Source: Bog-532 sp963720945
GTDB taxonomy: Bacteria; Actinomycetota; Actinomycetes; Streptosporangiales; Streptosporangiaceae
Reading direction: 5' to 3'
DNA length: 64,000 nucleotides
NCBI GenBank assembly: GCA_963720945.1
Contig: CAVRHH010000007.1
Coordinates: 186,001 to 250,000, forward strand
Program-made: the position numbers and the translations under genes
Notes under the pieces: model-generated
Database searches by the model: none
Told to the model about the DNA's origin: nothing
What the model saw: the letters and a program-made list of their open reading frames with translations, nothing else
Part shown: one piece after another, positions 49,652 to 57,420 of the stretch
Layout: each line of letters opens with the position of its first letter
How positions within the stretch are numbered: position 1 is the stretch's first letter

Positions 49652-51094
49652 TCACCGGGAGCCGGCTTCACCGGGGGCGGCGCGCCAGGTCAGCCGGGGC
49701 AGCAGCGGGCGGGCGGTGCGGTGCCGCACGCAGCCTTGCCAGACCCCCATGCTGTAGGCCACGTCGTCGAGCAGCCGGGCGGCGACGTAACGCGCCGGAT
49801 CCATCGGCGGGCGCCGCTCCCGCCAGCCGAGCACGGGCGGCGCGAGCACCAGCGCGGCCAGCGGCAGCCGCAGCCGCGGGATCGCGAGCGCGGCGGGCAG
49901 TGCCACCGGCCACCACGCCCGGGACAGCGTGCTGCCCAGCAGCCGGCCTGCAGCCACGGTCCCGCCCGCCGCCAGCCGGGTGGCCACCGGCCACGGGTCG
50001 CCGGTGACGGCGCCGAGCCGCCTGGCCAGCAGGGCGGTCGCGGTGGCGGTGATCCCGGCGCCGGCCACCGGGTAGCCGAGCGCGGCGGCGGCCCACGCCG
50101 CGGCGGTCCACCCGGACATGGCAACCGCCGGCAGCGTCCCCGGGTGCCGCAGCTCCAGCGGCGCGGCCGAGGTGCCGTACTCCATCCGGCGGGTGAACCA
50201 GCTGCCCAGCCGGACCCGGTGCTGGTGCGGCACGGTGGCGGCCGGCTCGTAGCGGACGTGCCAGCCGAGGGTGCCCAGCCGCCAGACGAAGTCGACGTCC
50301 TCCCCCACCGGCATGTGCCCGGCGAACCCGTCGCCGGCCGCCGCCACCCGGACCACGAGCGCCGCACCCGGCACGTACGGGACCTTGGCACCCGGCCGCA
50401 CAATGCTCGGCACCGCCCCCATGTCCAGCGTCGAGCTGACGCCCTCATACTGCGCCAGCCAGCCGCGCTCCTCAGCCGGGCCGGCCGGCGAATAGGGCAC
50501 GATCCGCGGCGCCACCCCCGCCACCGCCGGGTCACCGAAATGCGCCAGCAGCGGGCCCAGCCAGCCCGGCGCCGGCGCGCAGTCGGAGTCCAGGAAGGCC
50601 ACCAGCGGGGTGCCCACGACGGTCAGGCCGGTGTTCCGCGCCGCCGCCGGGCCCCCGTTCACCTCGCGGTGCACGCAGCGCGCCCCGGCCGCGCCGGCCA
50701 CCGCGCCCACCGCGGCCGGATCGCGGGAGCCGTCGTCGACCACGATCACCTGGTAGTCCCCGAGCCCTGCCAGGCACAGGGCCAGCTCGGCGGTGCGGTC
50801 GCGGACCGGAATGACCACCGTGACGTCCTCCGGCCCCGGGCCGCCGCCCGGGACGGGATGGGCCATACCGGTCCACAGCAGCCGCCGCGCCAGTGCCTGC
50901 GCCCCCGCCGATCCGGACACCGGTGCGCCGTCCCACCAGCTCGCGACGTGCCGGACGCCGGCCGGGCCGAGCCGCAGCATCCGGTACGGCGCCCCGCCCA
51001 GCAGGACGGTGCCGCCGTCCAGCGTCCGCAGCCCCGGGTCGGGGCGCAACCGAAGCCCCTCCGCCGCCGGGGCTGGCGCCGACGCGGGTGCCAT
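49652..51094 (-). CDS. mftF: Mycofactocin biosynthesis glycosyltransferase MftF
   Basis: 480 residues from ATG 51094 with GGAGGAAG upstream. A family-specific N-terminus (RLRPDPGLRTLDGGTVLLGG) is followed by a GT2 domain: VTVVIPVRDRTAELALCLAG, QVIVVDDGSRDPAAVGAVAG, the DxD-type FLDSDCAPAPGWLGPLLAHF and the acceptor region VGEDVDFVWRLGTLGWHVRY. The C-terminus has several hydrophobic helices. MftF adds beta-1,4-glucose units to the redox cofactor mycofactocin. It is divergent from mftB; no other mft gene follows within the window. Confidence 0.88.
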   Translation of the reverse strand: MAPASAPAPAAEGLRLRPDPGLRTLDGGTVLLGGAPYRMLRLGPAGVRHVASWWDGAPVSGSAGAQALARRLLWTGMAHPVPGGGPGPEDVTVVIPVRDRTAELALCLAGLGDYQVIVVDDGSRDPAAVGAVAGAAGARCVHREVNGGPAAARNTGLTVVGTPLVAFLDSDCAPAPGWLGPLLAHFGDPAVAGVAPRIVPYSPAGPAEERGWLAQYEGVSSTLDMGAVPSIVRPGAKVPYVPGAALVVRVAAAGDGFAGHMPVGEDVDFVWRLGTLGWHVRYEPAATVPHQHRVRLGSWFTRRMEYGTSAAPLELRHPGTLPAVAMSGWTAAAWAAAALGYPVAGAGITATATALLARRLGAVTGDPWPVATRLAAGGTVAAGRLLGSTLSRAWWPVALPAALAIPRLRLPLAALVLAPPVLGWRERRPPMDPARYVAARLLDDVAYSMGVWQGCVRHRTARPLLPRLTWRAAPGEAGSR

Positions 51095-51169
51095 GCCGCT
51101 TCCTCCCGGTCCGTGAGCCTCGGCCGGGCACGAGCTGACACCCGGTGACATAAATGCAACCATAGAGCC

Positions 51170-51469
51170 ATGATCGGCGAGGGCATCGGGACTTCCGGGG
51201 CGCCGGCCGGGTTCGATGCCGCGCGGCCGTACGAGAAGCACCCGCAGGTGGCGATCCGGCCGGAGAGCTTCGGCGCCCTCGCCTACCACTATGGCAACCG
51301 CCGGCTCGTCTTCCTTAAGTCGCCCGCGCTGGTCACGGTGGTGGAGACGCTCGCTGAGTTCCCCAGCGCCGCCGCCGCGCTCGCCGCGCACGTCCCGGAC
51401 GCCCAGCGTGAGTCGTACTGCAAGGCGCTGTCCGGCCTCCTCGCCTCCGACGTCATCCGCGCCCGCTAA
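51170..51469 (+). CDS. mftB: Mycofactocin precursor-peptide chaperone MftB
   Basis: 99 residues, a PqqD-like RiPP recognition element: ARPYEKHPQVAIRPESFGAL and AYHYGNRRLVFLKSPALVTV are diagnostic for MftB. It should present the MftA precursor to the radical SAM enzyme MftC. Neither mftA (ending IDGxCGVY) nor mftC is visible in the 150 bp downstream, where a sugar-isomerase gene ends on the other strand, nor upstream. The chaperone therefore stands alone with mftF. ATG 51170; the 75-bp gap to mftF must hold both promoters. Confidence 0.88.
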   Translation: MIGEGIGTSGAPAGFDAARPYEKHPQVAIRPESFGALAYHYGNRRLVFLKSPALVTVVETLAEFPSAAAALAAHVPDAQRESYCKALSGLLASDVIRAR

Positions 51470-51619
51470 CTGTGCTGGCCCGGGGGGACGACCCCCGGAA
51501 CCCCCCGCTGCGCCCCGCGCTGGTACTTCGCCGACACACCGGCCGCTCACCGGGCGCAAGGGCCCGGTTCGCTGGGCCGGTAACGAGCGCCTCGCCGTAG
51601 CCCGCGCTTCCGGCCAGAC

Positions 51620-52624
51620 TTACTCGCCGTGCGCGCTAAAGGCGGTGTCGAACGCCACCTGGGGCGGGTCGTAGTCGAAGCCGCGCAGGAACGCCAGCGC
51701 GCTGGGCGCCCCGGCCAGCCGGTCCATCCCCGCGTCCTCCCACTCCACCGAGACGGGGCCCGCGTACCCGATGGAGTTCAGCATCCGGAACACGTCCTCC
51801 CAGGCCACGTCGCCGTGGCCGGCCGAGACGAAATCCCAGCCGCGGCGCGGGTCACCCCAGGGCAGGTGCGAGCCGAGCCGGCCGTTGCGGCCGTCCAGCC
51901 GCTTGCGGGCTTCCTTGCAGTCGACGTGGTAGATCCGGTCCCGGTACTCCCACAGGAACGCCACCGGGTCCAGGTCCTGCCAGACGAAGTGGCTCGGGTC
52001 GAAGTTCAGGCCGAACGAGGCCCGGTGCTGCACGGCCGCCAGCGCCTGGGCCGTGGTCCAGAAGTCGTAGGCAATCTCGGTAGGGTGCACCTCGTGCGCA
52101 AAGCGCACCCCCTCGGCCTCGAACACGTCGAGGATCGGGTGCCAGCGCCGGGCGAAGTCGGCGTACCCGGCCTCGATCATCGAGTCCGGGGTGGGCGGGA
52201 ACATCGCCACCGTGTGCCAGATCGACGACCCGGTGAAGCCGACCACGGTGTCCACGCCGAACGCGGCGGCGGCCCGCGCGGTGTCGGCCATCTCGGCCGC
52301 GGCCCGCTGGCGCACGCCTTCGGGGTCGCCGTCCTGCCAGATGCGGCCGGGCAGGATCGCGCGGTGCCGCTCGTCGATCAGGTCGCACACGGCCTGCCCG
52401 ACGAGGTGGTTGGAGACGGCCCAGCAGCGCAGGCCGCAGGAGTCCAGCAGGGCGTGCCGCCCGGCCAGGTAGCCGTCCTCGCCCAGCGCGCGGTCCACCT
52501 CGAAGTGATCCCCCCAGCAGGCCAGCTCGAGGCCGTCGTACCCCCACGAGCTGGCCAGCCGGGCCACCTCTTCCAGCGGCAGGTCCGCCCACTGGCCGGT
52601 GAACAAGGTGAACGAATGCGGCAT
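51620..52624 (-). CDS. Sugar phosphate isomerase/epimerase-like TIM barrel
   Basis: 334 residues of the AP-endonuclease-2/xylose-isomerase-like barrel: WGYDGLELACWGDHFEVDRA, VVGFTGSSIWH, FAHEVHPTEIAYDFWTTAQA (metal Glu), FGLNFDPSHFVWQDLDPVAF (Asp/His), YHVDCKEARKRLDGRNGRLG and VSVEWED. Long relatives act on inositol- or 3-keto-sugar-type substrates. It is the last gene of a four-gene operon starting at 55711, separated by 15 bp from the dehydrogenase before it. Confidence 0.88.
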   Translation of the reverse strand: MPHSFTLFTGQWADLPLEEVARLASSWGYDGLELACWGDHFEVDRALGEDGYLAGRHALLDSCGLRCWAVSNHLVGQAVCDLIDERHRAILPGRIWQDGDPEGVRQRAAAEMADTARAAAAFGVDTVVGFTGSSIWHTVAMFPPTPDSMIEAGYADFARRWHPILDVFEAEGVRFAHEVHPTEIAYDFWTTAQALAAVQHRASFGLNFDPSHFVWQDLDPVAFLWEYRDRIYHVDCKEARKRLDGRNGRLGSHLPWGDPRRGWDFVSAGHGDVAWEDVFRMLNSIGYAGPVSVEWEDAGMDRLAGAPSALAFLRGFDYDPPQVAFDTAFSAHGE

Positions 52625-52639
52625 CGTCGCTCCCTGGGT

Positions 52640-53827
52640 CTAAATCTTGGTCCACGCGCTTCCGTGCGCCGCGCTGTCCGCTACGGCGGCCAGCACCCGC
52701 TGGACCCGCAGGCCGTCGCCGAACGACGGCTCGGGGTCAGTGCCGGCGGCGATGTCGGTGAGCAGGTCGCGGGCCTGATTGACGAACGTGTGCTCCCAGC
52801 CCAGCACGTGCCCGGGCGGCCACCACGCCTCCAGGTACGGGTGACCGGGCTCGGTGACCAGGATGCGCCGGAACCCGGCCGTCGTCTCGCCCTCGGTGCG
52901 GTCGTAGAAGCTCAGCTCGTTCAGCCGCTCCAGGTCGAAGGCCAGGCTGCCCAGCTCACCGTTCAGCTCGATGGTCAGGGCGTTCTTCCGCCCGGCGGCG
53001 AATCGGGTGGCCTCGAACAGGGCCACGGCGCCGGACGGCAGCCGCCCTGTGAACAGGGCCGCGTCGTCCACCGTGACCGGGCCGGTCGTCTTCTCCCCCG
53101 CAGGCTCCCCGGCGGGGGCGGCTCCCGGCCGGGGCCGTTCCGTTACAAACGTGGCCAGCAGCCCGGACACGCCGGTCAGCGGCTCACCGGACAGGTACTG
53201 GGCCAGATCGATGGCGTGCGCGCCGATGTCACCCAGCGCGCCGGAGCCGGCCCGTTCCCGCTGCAGCCGCCAGGTCAGCGGGACCGCCGCGTCGGCCAGC
53301 CAGTCCTGCAGGTAGGACGCGCGGACGTGGCGCAGCGTGCCGATCCGGCCTGCCATGACGAGCCGCCGGGCCAACGCGACTGCAGGCACCCGGCGGTAGT
53401 TGAACCCGACCATGGCCCGTACGCCGTTCCGCGCCGCACGAGCCGCGGCGTCGGCCATCGCCTCGGCTTCGGCCAGCGTGTTGGCCAGCGGTTTCTCGCA
53501 CAGCACGTGCTTGCCCGCGTCCAGCGCCGCGATCGCGATCTCGGCGTGCGTGTCGCCGGGCGTGCAGATGTCCACCAGTTGCACGTCGTCGCGGCCGATC
53601 AGCGCGCGCCAGTCGGTTTCGGCGTGCCGCCAGCCGAACCGGTGCGCGGCGGCCCGGGTCGCCGGGCCGTCCCGGCCCGCCAGCGCGGCCATCCGGGGCC
53701 GGAGCGGGACATCGAACGCCTGGGCCACCGTAGCCCAGGCCCGGGAGTGAGCCGCGCCCATAAACGCGTAACCCACCATCCCGATGCCGAGTTCTGGCGT
53801 GTCCGGCTGGCTAGACCGTGCGGGCAT
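52640..53827 (-). CDS. Gfo/Idh/MocA-family dehydrogenase
   Basis: 395 residues. N-terminal Rossmann fold (GIGMVGYAFMGAAHSRAWAT), AALDAGKHVLCEKPLANTLA with the conserved EKP Lys, then the C-terminal alpha/beta domain with GDIGAHAIDLAQYLSGEPLT carrying the catalytic D and H. It oxidises or reduces a sugar or inositol with NAD(P). It overlaps the preceding dehydrogenase gene by 17 bases, indicating coupled translation. Confidence 0.92.
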   Translation of the reverse strand: MPARSSQPDTPELGIGMVGYAFMGAAHSRAWATVAQAFDVPLRPRMAALAGRDGPATRAAAHRFGWRHAETDWRALIGRDDVQLVDICTPGDTHAEIAIAALDAGKHVLCEKPLANTLAEAEAMADAAARAARNGVRAMVGFNYRRVPAVALARRLVMAGRIGTLRHVRASYLQDWLADAAVPLTWRLQRERAGSGALGDIGAHAIDLAQYLSGEPLTGVSGLLATFVTERPRPGAAPAGEPAGEKTTGPVTVDDAALFTGRLPSGAVALFEATRFAAGRKNALTIELNGELGSLAFDLERLNELSFYDRTEGETTAGFRRILVTEPGHPYLEAWWPPGHVLGWEHTFVNQARDLLTDIAAGTDPEPSFGDGLRVQRVLAAVADSAAHGSAWTKI

Positions 53828-54911
53828 AGGGATCCCACTCCTCGGGCAGCGGCGGCGGCACCACGAAGCCCGAATCTACCGGCTGGAACGCGGTCCCGCC
53901 CAGCGACGTCTCGACGGCCACCATGATCTCCAGGACGTGCAGCGCCAGCTCGCCCGAGGCGCGGTGCGGCCGCCCGGCCCACAGGCTGCGCGCCATGTCC
54001 AGCACGCCGAGGCCGCGCCCGGCCGAGGCACCGGCCGGCCTGACCGTCTCCCACCCATCGCCGCCGCGGCGGTGAATGCGCACGTCGCCGGTGAAGGTGT
54101 TCGGGTCGGGCACGGCCATCGTCGCCTCGGTCCCGGTGATCTCGACGAAGCCGTGCCGCCGCAGCGGCGAGTCGAAGCTGAACAGCAGCGAGGCGGCGCC
54201 GCCGCCGGTGTACTCGGCCAGCGCGCCGACGTGGGTGGGCACCTCGACCGCGAACGCGGTGCCGGCCTTCGGCCCGGACCCGATGACCCGGCTGGTCACC
54301 GCCTGGCGTCCCACCGCGGCCACCCGCGAGACCGGCCCGAACACGCTGGCCAGCGCGGTGAAGTAGTACGGCCCGAGGTCGAACAGCGGACCCGCGCCCG
54401 GCTGGAACAGGAACTCCGGGCTGGGATGCCAGCTTTCCGGCCCGGGGCTCTGCATCAGGGCCAGCGCCGTCTGCGGCGTCCCGATCACGCCGGCCTGGAT
54501 CAGCCGGCGCGCGGTCTGCAGGCCCGCGCCCAGGACCGTGTCCGGTGCGCAGCCGACCCGCACCCCGGCGCGTTCGGCCTGCTGGAGCAGGGCCCGGCCG
54601 GTGGCGGGGTCGATGGTCAGGGGCTTCTCGTTCCACACGTGCTTGCCGGCCGCGATGCCGGCGGCGGCCACCTCGGCGTGCGCGGCGGGCAGGGTCAGGT
54701 TGACGATCAGCTCAACGCCGTCGTACGCCAGTGCCTGGTCCAGCGTGCCCGCGGCGGGAACGCCGTAGGCCGCCGCCTGCTTGGCGGCCCGCTCCAGGTC
54801 CAGGTCGGCGCAGAACAGGAGGCGCAGGTCCGGGAAGGCGGTCAGGTTACGCAGGTACTCGTCGCTGATCTTGCCGCAGCCGACGACGGCCACGCCGAGC
54901 GGTCTGGGCAT
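53811..54911 (-). CDS. Gfo/Idh/MocA-family dehydrogenase (second paralogue)
   Basis: 366 residues from ATG 54911 (homology starts at PRPLGVAVVGCGKISDEYLR). It has the Rossmann motif VVGCGKISDEY, AAGKHVWNEKPLTIDPATGR with the EKP-type Lys, and FDLGPYYFTALASVFGPVSR in place of the usual D-x-G-x-H, with Tyr-Tyr where His is common; the catalytic details may differ from its neighbour. It starts six bases after the isomerase upstream. Two dehydrogenases with two isomerases fit an oxidise-isomerise-reduce route for a sugar. Confidence 0.9.
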   Translation of the reverse strand: MPRPLGVAVVGCGKISDEYLRNLTAFPDLRLLFCADLDLERAAKQAAAYGVPAAGTLDQALAYDGVELIVNLTLPAAHAEVAAAGIAAGKHVWNEKPLTIDPATGRALLQQAERAGVRVGCAPDTVLGAGLQTARRLIQAGVIGTPQTALALMQSPGPESWHPSPEFLFQPGAGPLFDLGPYYFTALASVFGPVSRVAAVGRQAVTSRVIGSGPKAGTAFAVEVPTHVGALAEYTGGGAASLLFSFDSPLRRHGFVEITGTEATMAVPDPNTFTGDVRIHRRGGDGWETVRPAGASAGRGLGVLDMARSLWAGRPHRASGELALHVLEIMVAVETSLGGTAFQPVDSGFVVPPPLPEEWDPYARTV

Positions 54912-54916
54912 CGCCG

Positions 54917-55711
54917 TCACCGGGCCCCGGCCGGCCCCGCCGGGCCCAGCGGATCGGCCGGCCCCGCCGTACCGGCCAGGCCCTGGCCGGTGAGCCAGCT
55001 GATGCTGTCCGCCACGGCCTCCATCATGTCCGTGGCGCAGGCGTCCAGCTCGACCACCTCCCACTCCACCGACGGGCTCGCGGCCAGGATCTCCGCGACC
55101 GGCATCTTCCCCGCGCCGACCGCGGTCATCGGGTCATCCTTGGTCACCGGGCCGTCCTTGACGTGCAGGTAGCGGACCCGGTCGCCGAGCCGGCCCAGCA
55201 GCCCGGGCACGTCCTGGCCGCCGACCGCCGCCCAGTAGGTGTCCACCTCCAGCAGCACGCCCGGGTCCAGCTCGTCCGCGAGCACCTCGAGCGCCGGGCG
55301 CCCGCCGATCAGCGACGACAGCTCGAAGTCGTGGTTGTGGTAGCCGAGCCGGAGGCCGTAACCGCCCGCCCGGGCGGCCGCGTCGTTGAGCTCACGGGCC
55401 AGCGCGCGCACGCCGTCGGCGTCGGCGAAGCGCCCAGGCGGCATGTACGGGACGATGACCGTGTCCGCGCCGACCGTCCGGGTGCCACGGAGCGCGGCCT
55501 CCGCTTGCTCGCCGAACGGCCGGGCGTGCACGCTGCACACGGCCAGGCCGGCCGCGTCCAGGTCGGCGCGCAGGCCGTCCGGATCGGAGATCACGTCGTA
55601 CGGCTCGACCGCCCCGTAGCCGAACCCGGCCAGCCGGCGCAGCACCCCGGCCCGGTCGCCGGGCAGCTCCTGCCGCAGGGTGTACAGCTGAACCGCCAGA
55701 GGATTACGCAT
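54917..55711 (-). CDS. Sugar phosphate isomerase/epimerase-like TIM barrel
   Basis: 264 residues from ATG 55711; homology begins at NPLAVQLYTLRQEL. Barrel features: AVCSVHARPFGEQ, TVIVPYMPPGRF, LRLGYHNHDFEL, PGVLLEVDTYWAAVGGQDVP, YLHVKDGPVTKDDPMTAVG and VEWEVVELDAC, which give the metal Glu/Asp/His/Glu set. The C-terminus ends in a Gly/Pro/Ala-rich repeat. First gene of the operon; a TTTTCGAAAA site lies 37 bp upstream of its start. Confidence 0.9.
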   Translation of the reverse strand: MRNPLAVQLYTLRQELPGDRAGVLRRLAGFGYGAVEPYDVISDPDGLRADLDAAGLAVCSVHARPFGEQAEAALRGTRTVGADTVIVPYMPPGRFADADGVRALARELNDAAARAGGYGLRLGYHNHDFELSSLIGGRPALEVLADELDPGVLLEVDTYWAAVGGQDVPGLLGRLGDRVRYLHVKDGPVTKDDPMTAVGAGKMPVAEILAASPSVEWEVVELDACATDMMEAVADSISWLTGQGLAGTAGPADPLGPAGPAGAR

Positions 55712-55747
55712 GCCTACCGTCCCGTCTGCCGAGCCGTTCGGTAACAC

Positions 55748-55757
55748 TTTTCGAAAA
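55748..55757. promoter_or_regulatory. TTTTCGAAAA palindrome, candidate LacI operator 1
   Basis: A perfect 10-bp palindrome 37 bp upstream of the first operon gene. The same core recurs at 55907. LacI proteins bind symmetrical sites with a central CG, so this fits repression of the operon. Confidence 0.55.
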
Positions 55758-55906
55758 TTTATCGGCGTTATCTTTGCTTAACGTACGGCGGGTGATTTGC
55801 TGGGTCAATGGCTTTGCCGTCTGGTTTTCTGGCTCCGGATCGCGGGCCGTCCGGCCCCGCATCGGTTGGTCCGCGCCGGTCCGTGGCGGGTCGTTTGGAG
55901 GCAGAC

Positions 55907-55916
55907 TTTTCGAAAG
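55907..55916. promoter_or_regulatory. TTTTCGAAAG site, candidate LacI operator 2
   Basis: Differs from operator 1 by one base and overlaps the ribosome site of the lacI-family gene (start 55927). It suggests autoregulation; 159 bp separate the two sites, close to 15 helical turns, so looping is conceivable. Confidence 0.5.
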
Positions 55917-55926
55917 GATGTGGCCG

Positions 55927-57093
55927 ATGCAGCGCGGGCCTGGCCGCAGCAGCACACTGACCGGCATCGCGGCCGAAGCGGGCGTCTCGGTCTCCACCGT
56001 GTCCAAGGTGCTCAACGGGCGCACCGACGTCGCCCCCCGCACCCGGGAACGGATCGGCCAGCTGCTGCGCGGCTACGGTTACCAGGTCGCCCCGGGAATG
56101 CGGTTCGGCGTGGTGGACCTGCTCATCGGCACCCTGCACGGCCCGTGGGCCGAGGAGCTCATCCGGGGGGCGGTGGACGCGGCCCGTGAGGGCGGCCACA
56201 GCATCGTGGTCACGACCGTCAGCGCGTCCGCGGAGTTCGCCGCGTGGCTGGACCACGCGGCCCGGCGCGGCACCGACGGCGTGCTCAGCGTGCTCTACCT
56301 GCCCGACGTGGCCGAACGCCGGCGGCTGGCCGCCGCGCGCCTCCCTCTCGTGGTCATCGACCCGCCCACCGAGCCGGGCAGCGACATCCAATCCGTCGGG
56401 ACGACCAACTGGCAGGGCGGCATGGCCGCGACCCGCCATTTGGCCGGCCTCGGTCACCGCCGGATCGCCGCGATCGGCGGCCCGGAGCGGTTCTGGTCGG
56501 CAAACGCCCGGCTGGACGGCTACCGGACCGCGCTGATGCGGTCCAGCCTGCCCGTCGACGAGGCTCTCGTCGGCCGGGGCGAGTTCGCCGTGCCGGACGG
56601 CCGCAGCCAGGCGCACCGCCTGCTCGGCCTGCCGGAACCGCCCACCGCGATCGTGGCCGGGAACGACAACCAGGCGTTCGGTGTGCTGCAGGCCCTGGGC
56701 GAGCGCGGCCTGCGCGCCCCGTACGACGTCAGCGTGGTCGGATTCGACGATGTGATCGCGGAATGGGCCACCCCGCCGCTCACCACCGTCCGGCAGCCGC
56801 TGGCCGCGATGACCGCGGCCGGTTTCCGGATGCTGCGGATGGGCGCGGACGGCAGCCCGGCCCAGCCGCAGCACGTCGAACTGGCCACCAGCCTGGTCGT
56901 CCGGGACAGTACCGCGCCGCCGGGTCCGCCTGGTCCGCCCGGTCCGGCGCTGGTCCGGCCTGGCCCCGGGCCGCTTGCCGGATCGGCCCCGGCGGATCCC
57001 GGGCCCCGGCCGGATCGGCCCCGGCGGATCGGCCCCGGGCGGTCCCGTGCCGGTATGCCCGGCGATGCCTCGGTTGCCGGTAACATCCGATGA
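55927..57093 (+). CDS. LacI-family transcriptional repressor
   Basis: 388 residues from ATG 55927 (GAAAGG nine bases upstream; ATG 55918 also in frame). The N-terminal HTH reads STLTGIAAEAGVSVSTVSKV then LNGRTDVAPRTRERI, with the hinge region following. The effector domain (about 60-325) has the usual periplasmic-binding features (VVDLLIGTLHGPWAEELIRG, GLGHRRIAAIGGPERFW, PTAIVAGNDNQAFGVLQALG, VSVVGFDDVIAEWATPPLTT). An unusual Pro/Gly/Arg-rich tail of about 65 residues follows. It is divergent from the sugar operon and likely its repressor, released by a sugar. Confidence 0.92.
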   Translation: MQRGPGRSSTLTGIAAEAGVSVSTVSKVLNGRTDVAPRTRERIGQLLRGYGYQVAPGMRFGVVDLLIGTLHGPWAEELIRGAVDAAREGGHSIVVTTVSASAEFAAWLDHAARRGTDGVLSVLYLPDVAERRRLAAARLPLVVIDPPTEPGSDIQSVGTTNWQGGMAATRHLAGLGHRRIAAIGGPERFWSANARLDGYRTALMRSSLPVDEALVGRGEFAVPDGRSQAHRLLGLPEPPTAIVAGNDNQAFGVLQALGERGLRAPYDVSVVGFDDVIAEWATPPLTTVRQPLAAMTAAGFRMLRMGADGSPAQPQHVELATSLVVRDSTAPPGPPGPPGPALVRPGPGPLAGSAPADPGPRPDRPRRIGPGRSRAGMPGDASVAGNIR

Positions 57094-57149
57094 GCGACGG
57101 ATCCGTGCCAGAGCCGTCGCCGCTGTGCCCGGTCCCGCATCCCCCCCGC

Positions 57150-57233
57150 GGGCCGGGCACAGCCCGTTGTCCGGGGCCCGCGCCAGGGCGGGGGCCGGGC
57201 ACAGCCTCGCTATCCGGGGCCTGCGCCAGGGCG
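57150..57233. repeat. Two imperfect 41-42 bp tandem copies
   Basis: GGGCCGGGCACAGCC...GGGGCC.GCGCCAGGGCG occurs at 57150-57190 and 57192-57233 in the 286-bp GC-rich space between the lacI and exporter genes. The interval has no gene that I can support. Confidence 0.5.
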
Positions 57234-57379
57234 CGGCCTGCGGACCGCGCGCTAGGCGGGGGTGGCGGCTTGCTCCAGGGCGCGGCGGACGAGGACGCGG
57301 GCCGTGCATACGCTACTCCGGCGGCCCCGGCGGATGCAGACCGGCCAACCGCGGCACGAAAGCCGTTCGCACAGTAAAT

Positions 57380-57412
57380 AGTTGTGATCAAACAACTGTT
57401 TGCGGCTATGCT
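57380..57412 (+). promoter_or_regulatory. Promoter with AGTTGT-N6-ACAACT operator for the DHA2 exporter
   Basis: AGTTGT (57380-57385) and ACAACT (57392-57397) form an inverted repeat typical of TetR- or MarR-type operators. TTGTGA at 57382 can serve as the -35 and TATGCT at 57407-57412 as the -10, placing the transcript start near the GTG at 57421. Confidence 0.5.
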
Positions 57413-57420
57413 TGGGAGAC

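Noticed and set aside
51629..53926. 765-codon plus-strand frame across the sugar operon
   Set aside because: Antisense shadow of two well-supported minus-strand enzymes; no domain pattern.
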